The notes below the pieces were generated by a model that saw only the letters and a list, made by a program, of their open reading frames with translations, did no database searches and had not been told where the DNA came from. The position numbers and the translations under genes were made by a program. From an uncultured Phycisphaerae bacterium (GTDB lineage Bacteria > Planctomycetota > Phycisphaerae > UBA1845 > Fen-1342), in assembly GCA_937928595.1 (NCBI GenBank), contig CALGJV010000019.1, positions 44,373 to 108,372 of the forward strand: a DNA stretch of 64,000 nucleotides. Direction: 5' to 3'. Shown here in pieces: positions 17,301 to 25,483 of this stretch. Each line of letters begins with the position of its first letter. Positions within the stretch are counted from its first letter, which is position 1.

Positions 17301-17991
17301 GTGAGCGACAGGAACTCATCTTCTTTCACTATAAAAAGTTAGAACAATGATGGCCCTGGGGTGCGCGCCGTGATGGCGGGGGCCGTGGGTGGGCTTTGAG
17401 CTTTGATGGGGCGACGAGAGGCTGCTGGCAAGACCTCTCCGGGAGAAAAATCCACTCAGGTTTCGATAAAATAGAGAATATCAATCTAAGATTGATTAAT
17501 GGCTGAGGACCATACTTGTTCTGCGACGCTGCGCGATATCGCAATCTGTAGTACTAATGACGTTTCACATCTAGCGGGTGCCGTTCATTTGTCCCCATCC
17601 GGGCGATAATCGGGAGAACTGCGCCACGACATCAGAGTGGAGTCTGTGGTAGACTTCGGACGTCACGAGAGGAAGATAATGGGGAACTGAGCAGCGGAGT
17701 CCGATCGCGACCCTTCGGAGGGTCCAGACTCTTGTGGATCCCGGTCGGCAGTACCGTTCAGGGATGAGCGGCCAGCGACCGAACCGCATCGACCGAACAC
17801 GGACGGTCTGTCGATGCGACTTATCTCCTCCGTGACGACAACTTGGCTTGGCGGGTGGCCGGCAGGCGACTACGTCCTTCGGCCTTCGAGGTGGACCGGG
17901 CCCGGCCCGGATCCAGCCTTGGTGGCCCCCTCGCTCGAAACCCAACCCCCTCCTGAGGACAAACTGCCGCCACCCTCTTTTTTGCGCCCGC
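17301..17991. other. Gene-free stretch with an AT-richer island
   Basis: About 690 bases lie between two gene ends. The part from 17310 to about 17580 is clearly AT-richer than anything nearby. It carries two perfect palindromes (listed separately) and the run cactataaaaagttagaac. Open frames here (17329-17544 and 17571-18365 on the minus strand) have shadow-like composition and no motif. It could be foreign DNA, the relic of an insertion, or a regulatory or RNA locus; I see no decisive sign. Confidence 0.4.
17480..17496. repeat. Perfect inverted repeat in AT-rich island
   Basis: ATCAATCT (17480-17487), one base, AGATTGAT (17489-17496). This is an operator-like dyad, too tight for a good RNA hairpin. 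A second palindrome, GCGATATCGC, lies at 17533-17542. Confidence 0.5.
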
Positions 17992-20958
17992 CTACTCGCC
18001 CAGCAGCTCGGTAACGCGATACTCGCCGCTCCCACGGCTCCCATCGAGGCCACGTCCCCACCGCAGCCGCGCCGCCGGGAAACCGTCCGCGTCGTCGTCG
18101 ACGTAGTGCACCGCGATTCGGAGCCGCTCGCCGCCCCGGAGCGCGCCCGCGCCGAACGCCGCCGCCGGAATTCGCACGCGGTAGGTCCGCGGGCCGGAAC
18201 TCGCGATCTCGCCCGCGCACGACCAGCCTTCCAGAGCAGCCGAAGGCGTGCCGGCGAGGGCCTCCGCCGTCGGGTTCGCGGCGCTGGGATCAAACCGGAC
18301 CTCCACCGCGTTTCCGCCCTGCGGGCCGGCCACCCCGATGAGCAACTGGTCCCCGGTCGCGACACCGCCGGGGCTTACGCGCAGCGGCACCAGGCGTTCG
18401 TCTTCGATGACCACGGTGAGCCGCAGCCCCGTATCGTCGTAGCGAGCGGCGAGCGTGCCTTTCGCCGTCACGCGCTGCCCATCCGGCGGCATGAGCTCGC
18501 CAATGCGGTCCGCCGGTCCGGGATCACCCGCGCCGCGGGCCACACGCGCGAGCGGCCGCACGACCACCGGCACCTCGAGCACCGCGTCTTCGATGCCCAG
18601 CTTGAGCAGCAGCTCCACTTGCTCGAACTCTCGTCCGGCGGCGCGCCGCAGCGTGATCTCCTGGCGGATGGTCTCGCCGGCTTCGGCCTGCAAGGCGGTC
18701 GCCGTGAGCGACGATTCGAGCGGGCCGCCTCTGGGCAGGGCGATTTGCAGGTAGCTGCGTCGCAAAGCCGCCGGGGCGTCAAGCTCCATGGCGAACGTCG
18801 CACTTTCGGCGCACAGCACGAGCCCGGGGATCCGCAGCCACGGCCGTTCCAGAGTGAGTTGCGGCCGCGATTCGGCAACCTTCATTCGGAGCGTCAGGAA
18901 CAGCGGGCGGGGCAGCGTCAGGACCAGCGGTGCGCCCGGGCCGCCCAGGATCGGACGCTCCCGCCGCTCGAAGTCCTGCGCGCTCAGTTCACCCGGCACG
19001 CCCCGCCCGGGAGCCAGCACGGCCGGCAGTGTCGCCCCGGGCCGGGGCAGCAGCACCGCGATCTGTCGATCCGACCCGATGAACAGGCCGGATGCGAACT
19101 CGTCGCCCGCGCCGGGTACCGGTCCGATGCAGCGGAATCCGGTGAGCTGGCCGGCCGCGGCGGCATAACCCAGCAGCGACGCCTTGGGTGAGAAATCACG
19201 GCGAACCAGCCCGCGGAACAGGTCGCTGTGCGCCGGGTCGTTCTCGTCGTCGCGCAGTTCGGACCAGATCAGCCCGCCCACGCCGGCGGTCGCGGCCCGC
19301 ACGTAGAAACCGAGCACATCCTCCGCGTCGGCATAGGAGCCGCTGCCGAGGATGGGGTCGGCCTGGTGCAGCCAGGCGTGAGTCGGCTGCCATTCGAATC
19401 CCGCGGCGCGGCGGTACTCATCGAGCCGGACGACCGCGTCCGCCACCGGGCCGGAGGTCGCGAACAGCAGCGGCAACCCCGGATGCCCGGCGACGAAACG
19501 GCCTACCGCGGCCGCCTCGGCCGGCTGAGCCACCGTCACCGCGGGCGGCCAGAGATCGAGCCGTGGGTGCGACTGGGTGAGGCGCGTGCGCAGCGCGTCG
19601 GCGGCGGTCAGCTGTTCCACGGTCGTGTCGGCCCGCAGGACGGCGGCGCTCAAGTGGAAGCGTGTGAGTCGGCCGCCGAAGTGGTCGGCCAGTCCGCCGA
19701 GCAGCGCCGCCAGGGCGTCGAGCCGGCCCGGGGCGTCCGCGGGAGCCCATGCGGGCGGCGCGGTGAGCAGCACCGCCGGCGCGATATCGCGCTGCACGAG
19801 CGCGTCGATGAGCGGATCGAGCGGGGCGTAGTCCGGGGCGCCACGCTTCGGTTCGAGGCGCGCCCACGGCACGTCGAGCAGGAGCAGGTTCACTCCCACG
19901 TCCCGCGCGACGCTGATCTCGAGCAACTGGTCGACGTCCGGCTCGCGCAGCAGGTTGCTGCGCACGCCGAAGAATTCCGCCCGCCCGCGCGCCAAACGGC
20001 GGTTGCTGGGGGTGACCGCGATGGTCGTTTCGAATGTCGCGGCGGTCGTCCAGCCGGTGGCGCGCGCTTTCGCGACCAGGCGGTACAGCCCGGGTTCGCG
20101 AATGCGCTGGGAGAAGTCCAGCTTGCGATACGAGCGGAAGTCGTCGCCGCCGGCCGGCAGGCTGACGCTGGCCTGCTGCGTTTCGAGCACGGAGCCGTCG
20201 GGACGCGTCCATGCCAGGTCCACGCGGATGTTGAAGGGCATCTGGCGCGAGCGGTTCTCCAGCACCACCGCGGCGCCGACCGTCGCGCCCGGCTCGTAGA
20301 TCCGCGTCGGCTCGCTGAACTCGAACGAGCCGACCACCAGGTCGCGCACGTCGACCCGGTGTGCGATCTGGATATCGTCGAGATGGATCGTCTGTTTGCC
20401 GATGGCGCGCGTGGCCACCCGCACGCCCGCCAGTTCGATCGGCGGCACGCAGGCCCCCGCGCCGCCGACCGCCCGCAACTGCTCCGGCTCGAGCGACGCG
20501 GCCACCCGCGCCCAGCGGCGCCCCGCGGTGACCTTCTGCGGCGCGGTCTCGAACACCTGGTCGCGGCTGTCAATCAGCCGGAAGGCCAGCTCGAACTCAC
20601 CCTCGCCCAGCCAGACGAACGCCGCGATCTCGTCGGCGTCGGTGAAGCGGCCCGGCTCGCGCAAGAGCAGGTCGCAGACCAGCGCGGCATCCGGCCGCGT
20701 CGCGCCGAGATCGAGGGCCAGCGCGCCCTGTCCGCGGGCCGGAATCGACACCCGCCGCACGGCGCAATCCCCCGCGAGCACGTTGCGCACCTCGCCGACG
20801 GTCGCGGCCACCGTCGCGCTCTCGAAGTCCGCCAGCACGGTGACCGCCCGCTCGGCGGCGCCGGACGGCGCTGCGCCGCCCAGGATCGCGCCCACCACCG
20901 CCGCGACGAAGGCCCCGTGGGAACCGCTTCGCCGTCCATGCCCGGACATCAAGCCCAT
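17992..20958 (-). CDS. Secreted glycosidase-like protein (TIM-barrel region plus CBM9-like C-terminus)
   Basis: This 988-aa protein has a signal peptide (AFVAAVVGAILGGAAPSGAAE). An N-terminal beta-sandwich region is followed by a section resembling a clan-A glycoside hydrolase barrel (EFFGVRSNLLREPDVDQLLE, VNLLLLDVPWARLEPKRGAPDY, LIDALVQRDIAPAVLLTAPP). The C-terminal ~180 residues resemble a CBM9-like sugar-binding fold (LRLTVVIEDERLVP ... VEVRFDPSAAN ... YRVRIPAAAFG ... LRIAVHYVDDDADG). I cannot place the two catalytic Glu residues with confidence, so it may bind rather than cleave. It is the last gene of the minus-strand cluster; its start overlaps the glycosyltransferase-like gene by 10 nt, with GGGG upstream of ATG 20958. 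An alternative ATG at 20949 overlaps the preceding stop as TGATG. Confidence 0.6.
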   Translation of the reverse strand: MGLMSGHGRRSGSHGAFVAAVVGAILGGAAPSGAAERAVTVLADFESATVAATVGEVRNVLAGDCAVRRVSIPARGQGALALDLGATRPDAALVCDLLLREPGRFTDADEIAAFVWLGEGEFELAFRLIDSRDQVFETAPQKVTAGRRWARVAASLEPEQLRAVGGAGACVPPIELAGVRVATRAIGKQTIHLDDIQIAHRVDVRDLVVGSFEFSEPTRIYEPGATVGAAVVLENRSRQMPFNIRVDLAWTRPDGSVLETQQASVSLPAGGDDFRSYRKLDFSQRIREPGLYRLVAKARATGWTTAATFETTIAVTPSNRRLARGRAEFFGVRSNLLREPDVDQLLEISVARDVGVNLLLLDVPWARLEPKRGAPDYAPLDPLIDALVQRDIAPAVLLTAPPAWAPADAPGRLDALAALLGGLADHFGGRLTRFHLSAAVLRADTTVEQLTAADALRTRLTQSHPRLDLWPPAVTVAQPAEAAAVGRFVAGHPGLPLLFATSGPVADAVVRLDEYRRAAGFEWQPTHAWLHQADPILGSGSYADAEDVLGFYVRAATAGVGGLIWSELRDDENDPAHSDLFRGLVRRDFSPKASLLGYAAAAGQLTGFRCIGPVPGAGDEFASGLFIGSDRQIAVLLPRPGATLPAVLAPGRGVPGELSAQDFERRERPILGGPGAPLVLTLPRPLFLTLRMKVAESRPQLTLERPWLRIPGLVLCAESATFAMELDAPAALRRSYLQIALPRGGPLESSLTATALQAEAGETIRQEITLRRAAGREFEQVELLLKLGIEDAVLEVPVVVRPLARVARGAGDPGPADRIGELMPPDGQRVTAKGTLAARYDDTGLRLTVVIEDERLVPLRVSPGGVATGDQLLIGVAGPQGGNAVEVRFDPSAANPTAEALAGTPSAALEGWSCAGEIASSGPRTYRVRIPAAAFGAGALRGGERLRIAVHYVDDDADGFPAARLRWGRGLDGSRGSGEYRVTELLGE

Positions 20959-22757
20959 GCGATCCCCAGTCGCCTCACCAGGTCCTGCCAGCGTTGACGA
21001 TACGAATGGAACGCGCGCACATGCTCGGCCGCCCGCGCGGCACGTTGCCGCACCGCGGGCGACCGCTCACGCGTCAATTGTATGTGTCGCCGCAAGTCCC
21101 GCGTGTCCACAAACGTCTCGCAGTGGGCGCCGGGGCGCAAAACCTCCCCCAACGCCGGCGGCGGCCCGCCCGCCGGACGGTGTACGAGGACCGGCCAGCC
21201 CGCCGCCGCCGCCGCGACCAGCGCGCCCGAGAGCGGATCGCGCCCGCCGGCAGCGACGCAGAGCAGCGGTTCCGGCTCCGCGGGCGGCGGGAGCATCGTG
21301 CCGGTCGCGCGGCGGGTGTGCCGCGGATGACTCCACGCCTCCCAGCCGGCGCCGACGGTGTGGACCGTGTGCTCCCGCGCCAGCTCTTCCGCGATCGCGG
21401 TCAGCGACACCGCCGGCACGAGCGCGTCCGCCACCGCCCGCAGGAGGTGCTCGCGGAGCGCGGCGTCGCGCAGGCGGATGCCGGTCTGTTGCTCCGCGCG
21501 GATCAGCAGTTGCTCGGCGTTGCCGCCGAGCGGTGTTCCCCACGCCTGGGCGGCAAGGTTCCGTACGGCTTCCCAGAGCTGCCGGTGAGTGTCCTGCGTG
21601 ATGCCGAAGAACTCCGGCCGGTCCGCCGGCCGGTCGCCGATCAGCAGGACTCCCGACGGCGGCGCGGTCGGCGCCGGCGCAGGTGCCGTGTCGCCACAGG
21701 CCCAGTACCACGACAAGACGCGCTCGTCCGGCACGCCCGCGGAGCGCAACGCCTCGGCAATCGTCGGCGATGCCGCCAGAGCCAGCGCGGCGTCGGTCGT
21801 CGGCAGGGCCGCGGCCTGTGCGGCGCTTAGCACCCAGACACAGACCGGCTCCGGCAGCACCACGGGCAGCACGGCCGGGAGATGGTTGACGCACACCGTC
21901 AGCGACGGTCGCAACGTCGCGAGGTCACGCGAGTGACACAGCCCGTCCACGCGGCCGGGGCCGTCCACGCGCGCGACGTGCGTCGGCCATCCGAGCGTCC
22001 CGGCCGCCCGGGCAAGCTCCTCAGCCAACGCGTGCGTCGGCCCGGCCGGCTGAAGCGCCAGCACGGCCAACCGGGGCGGCGGTTGGTCGCGGGGCGTGGC
22101 GTCGATTTGCAACGCGGCCAGTTCGGCGGCGCGGCGCTCGTTGGTTTCCACGGCGACGGCTTGGCAGAGCGCTTTGAGCTCCGTCACGCGCTCGGCCGGA
22201 ACGCGGTCGGCCAGGAGCAGCGTGGCCGGCGGCAGCAAGCCGGGACGCTCCGCGAGCAACGCGGCCAGGTGCGCGCGGGGCTCGTCGTGGGCGATGAGAA
22301 TCAGACGACCGGCGGCCAGTGCGGCCGCGAGCGGGGTTGTCCGCAACACGGCGACCGCCGCGGTGGGGTCATCGAGGAAGACGTACACGGCGACGTGGGG
22401 CGGCAGCCGCTCGAGCAGATCGAGGGGCTCCGCGCCAGTTCCGAGCGTGGGCAGGGCGGGGTTGCGGTCCGCGCTCTGATAGCCGGCCAGCAGCGCGGCG
22501 GCCCGGCGTCGGGGCAAAGCGGTTCCGCCCAGCCAGGCCGCCGGCGCGCCGGGCGTTTCGGTGCGCCAGGTGGGAAACCCGTCGAGGGCGTGGACGGCCC
22601 GCCAGTGGGGCGGCACGGCCGCGGCGGCGAGTCGGTCGGCCAGCGGGGCGTCGACGCGTTGCAGTGCGGCAAGATTCTCGCGCCAGACGGTCGCATCGAG
22701 CGAGTATGGCTGGGGCTCATCCCCGCTTGCCAGCAGGATGGAGGAGGTCGCCGTCAT
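20949..22757 (-). CDS. Glycosyltransferase-like protein, unassigned
   Basis: This is a soluble protein of about 602 aa. The N-terminal half resembles the nucleotide-binding part of Maf/MptE-like or family-1-like glycosyltransferases (NPALPTLGTGAEPLDLLERL, VYVFLDDPTAAVAVLRT). The C-terminal half has two more Rossmann-like stretches (RLAVLALQPAGPTHALAEEL; GVLLIGDRPADRPEFFG). It ends in a helical tail (RHIQLTRERSPAVRQRAARA) like that closing many GT-B enzymes. I give this as a fold-level guess. ATG 22757 overlaps the stop of the small membrane protein as ATGA, so the longer frame to 22832 is not needed. It is translated with the secreted glycosidase-like gene downstream. Confidence 0.45.
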   Translation of the reverse strand: MTATSSILLASGDEPQPYSLDATVWRENLAALQRVDAPLADRLAAAAVPPHWRAVHALDGFPTWRTETPGAPAAWLGGTALPRRRAAALLAGYQSADRNPALPTLGTGAEPLDLLERLPPHVAVYVFLDDPTAAVAVLRTTPLAAALAAGRLILIAHDEPRAHLAALLAERPGLLPPATLLLADRVPAERVTELKALCQAVAVETNERRAAELAALQIDATPRDQPPPRLAVLALQPAGPTHALAEELARAAGTLGWPTHVARVDGPGRVDGLCHSRDLATLRPSLTVCVNHLPAVLPVVLPEPVCVWVLSAAQAAALPTTDAALALAASPTIAEALRSAGVPDERVLSWYWACGDTAPAPAPTAPPSGVLLIGDRPADRPEFFGITQDTHRQLWEAVRNLAAQAWGTPLGGNAEQLLIRAEQQTGIRLRDAALREHLLRAVADALVPAVSLTAIAEELAREHTVHTVGAGWEAWSHPRHTRRATGTMLPPPAEPEPLLCVAAGGRDPLSGALVAAAAAGWPVLVHRPAGGPPPALGEVLRPGAHCETFVDTRDLRRHIQLTRERSPAVRQRAARAAEHVRAFHSYRQRWQDLVRRLGIAWA

Positions 22758-22906
22758 GGGCGCGCGGGGTAACGCCACGCCAACCAGGCGAGGAAGACCA
22801 GCCAAGGCACGAGCACCGCGATGATGAGCCACAGCAGCGCCGGCGAACGGCGTGGCTGGGTCCCGAACGGCGCCCGCGGGTCAATCGCGGGGGGAGACTC
22901 GGGCAT
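22754..22906 (-). CDS. 50-aa single-span membrane protein
   Basis: The frame runs from ATG 22906 to TGA 22754. It encodes a Pro-rich N-terminus (MPESPPAIDPRAPFGTQPRR) and one hydrophobic helix (ALLWLIIAVLVPWLVFLAWL) ending in RYPARP. A GAGG site lies about 7 nt upstream. The start is 10 nt after the AI-2E permease stop, and its own stop overlaps the next ATG as ATGA. That two-sided packing supports a real gene. Its role is unknown; it may be a small partner of the permease or of the glycosyltransferase-like protein. Confidence 0.65.
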   Translation of the reverse strand: MPESPPAIDPRAPFGTQPRRSPALLWLIIAVLVPWLVFLAWLAWRYPARP

Positions 22907-22915
22907 CGCAGCACC

Positions 22916-24112
22916 TCACGTCGTGCCGCCGGGGGCCGCAGGCGACGGCGGATCCGGCGGTGGCCCCGCGGCCGGAGCCGGTGCCTGCGCCAGGCGGCGA
23001 ATCTCGGGCAACAGGAACTCGGCCGCCAGCGTCTTCAAGGTACTGGCGATCGGAATGGCCAGCAACATTCCCAGCAGCCCGGCCGCCTGTGCGCCGATCA
23101 GGATGGCCAGCACGGTGGTGAGCGGATGGAGACCGTTGGCCTGGCTCTCGATCAGCGGGCTGAGCACGAACGACTCGAGCGCCTGGACGGCCAGGTACAC
23201 GCCGGCGGCCAGCACCACGGGCCAAAGCCACGGCTGCCCGCTTTCGACCGCGCCGAGGTAGGCAAACAGCAGCGCCGGCGGCACGGCCAGCAACGACATG
23301 TAGGGCACGAGGCTGAGAACTCCGCCCAGCAGGCCGAGCAACAGGCTGTAACGCACTCCGACGAGCAGCCACCCAACCGCCAGCAGGACGCCCAGCAGCG
23401 CGCAGACGATCAGCCGGCCGCGGAAGAAGTTCGCAATCGCGGCGTCCGTGGTCGCGACGATGTGCACGATGCGGTCGCGGTAGCGCGCGGGCAGATGGTC
23501 GCGCACGGTCGTTGTGAGGTCGTTGAACCGCCAGAGAAAAAAGAACGCGAACAACGGCACGAGCACGAACAGCGAGACGAGGGCGGCCAGGCTCGACAGC
23601 AGCGCGCCGACCTGCGTGACGGCGGAGCGGGCGACGCCCGCGCCGTGCTCGCGCAGCAGTGGCGCCAAGGTGCCCCACCACGCCACGGGCGGCCGCGGCG
23701 CCGTCGGCGCGGTTTCCGCCGGTCCGTCCGTCCGCCCGGGCGGCAGACGGGCCTGCACGTCCGCGACCCACGCGCCGAGCCGGTCCACGTAACCGGGGAC
23801 CTGCTCGGCGAACTCGCGGATCTGCGCGAGGGCTCCGCTGAGCAGGTACGCCCCGCCCACGAGCAGCACCGCACCCAGGAGCAGGTAGGCCACGATCACC
23901 GTCGTCAGCCGCCCGATGCGGGCGCGGCGTTCGAGCAGCGTTACGAGCGGATTCAGCACGTACGCGATGGCCAGCGCCGCGAAAATGGGCGTGAACACCG
24001 CGCGCAACGAGTACAGGAGGCCGGCCAGGGCGCTGAGCACGACGAGCAAGACGACGAACCGCAGCCAGCGGCGGGCCGGTTCGCTCAGGCTCGGCACGGA
24101 GTGCTCGATCAC
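22916..24112 (-). CDS. AI-2E family (PerM/YdiK-like) permease
   Basis: This membrane protein of about 398 aa has around eight hydrophobic segments and the family pattern: an N-terminal pair (FVVLLVVLSALAGLLYSL, FTPIFAALAIAYVLNPLV), a large extracytoplasmic or amphipathic loop, then RGRLIVCALLGVLLAVGWLL, LSLVPYMSLLAVPPALL and a C-terminal 'IESQANGLHPLTTVLAILIGAQAAGLLGMLLAIP'-type block. Some members export autoinducer-2 or act as Na+/H+ antiporters; the substrate here is unknown. GTG 24112 overlaps the stop of the Minf_1886 gene (GTGA), so the 82-residue upstream extension is rejected. Confidence 0.88.
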   Translation of the reverse strand: MIEHSVPSLSEPARRWLRFVVLLVVLSALAGLLYSLRAVFTPIFAALAIAYVLNPLVTLLERRARIGRLTTVIVAYLLLGAVLLVGGAYLLSGALAQIREFAEQVPGYVDRLGAWVADVQARLPPGRTDGPAETAPTAPRPPVAWWGTLAPLLREHGAGVARSAVTQVGALLSSLAALVSLFVLVPLFAFFFLWRFNDLTTTVRDHLPARYRDRIVHIVATTDAAIANFFRGRLIVCALLGVLLAVGWLLVGVRYSLLLGLLGGVLSLVPYMSLLAVPPALLFAYLGAVESGQPWLWPVVLAAGVYLAVQALESFVLSPLIESQANGLHPLTTVLAILIGAQAAGLLGMLLAIPIASTLKTLAAEFLLPEIRRLAQAPAPAAGPPPDPPSPAAPGGTT

Positions 24113-24525
24113 GCGGGTTCCGTGTCGTCGTCGGGCGGCGCCGGCGGCTGAATGCGATACTGCGAGAACGCCTCGCGGAAGGAATACACGTCGTCGAAAT
24201 CGGTGATGTCGTCGGAGTCCTGGCGGCCCATCAGGCCGAGGTCGATCATCAGGTACACCATCTCGCCGAAGTCGCGCGTGCGGTGAATGTTCCACCGGGC
24301 GAGCACGTCCCGGGCCAGCAGCCCCCACTGCTGCAAGGCGAGGATCCGCAGGGCCAGGCACAACTCCTGTCCGCTGACGTGCCGCGGCGCGTTGCCCTGC
24401 CGCTCGCCGTGCTTGATGCGCGCGGCCAGCTCGAGGCCGCGTTGCAGGAACTCGAACGCCTCCGGCGGGTAGCGGCCGTCCTGCCGCACGCGACGTTCGA
24501 ATTGCTCGACCAGTTCCGCGTCCAT
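24109..24525 (-). CDS. Minf_1886 family protein
   Basis: This is a soluble protein of about 138 aa. It shows the features of the Planctomycetes/Verrucomicrobia-conserved Minf_1886 family: a start like 'VRQDGRYPPEAFEFLQRGLELA', a central HVSGQELCLALRILALQQWGLLARDVLARWNI, and a C-terminal 'GEMVYLMIDLGLMGRQDSDDITDFDDVYSF' block. Function in the family is unknown. The family alignment fits ATG 24525; ATG 24561 and longer forms are possible. First gene of the overlapping minus-strand cluster that runs to 17992. Confidence 0.8.
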   Translation of the reverse strand: MDAELVEQFERRVRQDGRYPPEAFEFLQRGLELAARIKHGERQGNAPRHVSGQELCLALRILALQQWGLLARDVLARWNIHRTRDFGEMVYLMIDLGLMGRQDSDDITDFDDVYSFREAFSQYRIQPPAPPDDDTEPA

Positions 24526-24679
24526 ACCTGCTTTCCGCTTCGTTTCCGCTCGCTTGCTCATCGCGGGCATTGTCGCAGGTCCGCGGCGCGTCGCCAAGCG
24601 GGGCGGCACGCCCCGGGCGTACGGAGGGCGCGGAACGAGGCGTGCAAGACCTCCCCGCCGGGCCCCCCGGCGGCGGACT

Positions 24680-25309
24680 TCACTTCAGCTCGACGTTCCA
24701 ATACGCGAAATCCACGAACTGCCGCCAGCTCGCGTACTTCGCCTCCGACAGCTTGATCGTCAGCACCGGCGAGCGCCGCGGCCGCCGGGGCTTGGTGATC
24801 AGCCGCATGTTGGCCTGCTCCGGCGTGCGGCCGCCCTTGCGGACGTTGCAGCGCACACACGCACACACGATGTTCTCCCACGAGTTCGTGCCGCCCTGCG
24901 ACCGCGGCACGACGTGGTCGAGACTCAACTCGCTGCTCGGGTACTTGTGGCCGCAGTACTGGCAGCGGTTCTGGTCCCGCGCGAACAAGTTGCGGCGATT
25001 GAGCTTGACGCCCGCGGCGGGAATACGGTCGTACCCCAGCAGGCGAATGATCTTCGGCACGGCGATCTGGAACCGCACGGTGCGAATCCAGTCGTACCGC
25101 TCAGGCTCGAAGCGCTGCTTGAACTGGCTGACTTCCACCCAGTCGGCGAAGTCGTACGACGTGTACTTGTCGTCTTCGACCGAGACAACCTCGGCCTGCT
25201 CGCCGTACAACAGCGTCAGCGCGCGCCGCGCCCCGATCACGCGCACCGCCATGTACAGGCGGTTGAGCATGAGGACGCTGGCAGAGAGCGGCGACGCGGA
25301 TGCACTCAC
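24680..25309 (-). CDS. HNH endonuclease
   Basis: This protein of about 209 aa has a C-terminal HNH domain: zinc-binding CQYC, the catalytic SLDHVVPRSQGG, the Asn of NSWENIV and the second pair CVRC. The N-terminal half (LNRLYMAVRVIGARRALTLL ... YTSYDFADW) is the conserved extension of stand-alone planctomycete and cyanobacterial HNH proteins. It may be a nicking or restriction-like nuclease; no methyltransferase or phage genes adjoin. I choose GTG 25309 because GGAAGGGG ends 6 nt before it; the frame stays open far upstream only as a shadow of the TPR gene. Confidence 0.85.
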   Translation of the reverse strand: MSASASPLSASVLMLNRLYMAVRVIGARRALTLLYGEQAEVVSVEDDKYTSYDFADWVEVSQFKQRFEPERYDWIRTVRFQIAVPKIIRLLGYDRIPAAGVKLNRRNLFARDQNRCQYCGHKYPSSELSLDHVVPRSQGGTNSWENIVCACVRCNVRKGGRTPEQANMRLITKPRRPRRSPVLTIKLSEAKYASWRQFVDFAYWNVELK

Positions 25310-25483
25310 ACTACTCACCCCTTCCGAATCCGTACACACTGCTTGGCTCGCGGACCAACTTATCCCGATCTTAGAGGCGGCGGCGCCTGCGAGCAAGGCA
25401 ATTCTCCGGTCCTGATGCGAGCACTGTACCGCTGCGGCGAAGGAGCGCTTGCGGATTCCTAACCGTTGCGGGATAACGCCCGC

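Noticed and set aside
17571..18365. 264-aa minus-strand ORF at the end of the glycosidase-like gene
   Set aside because: Overlaps the conserved C-terminus of 17992-20958 in another frame and has no recognisable domain.
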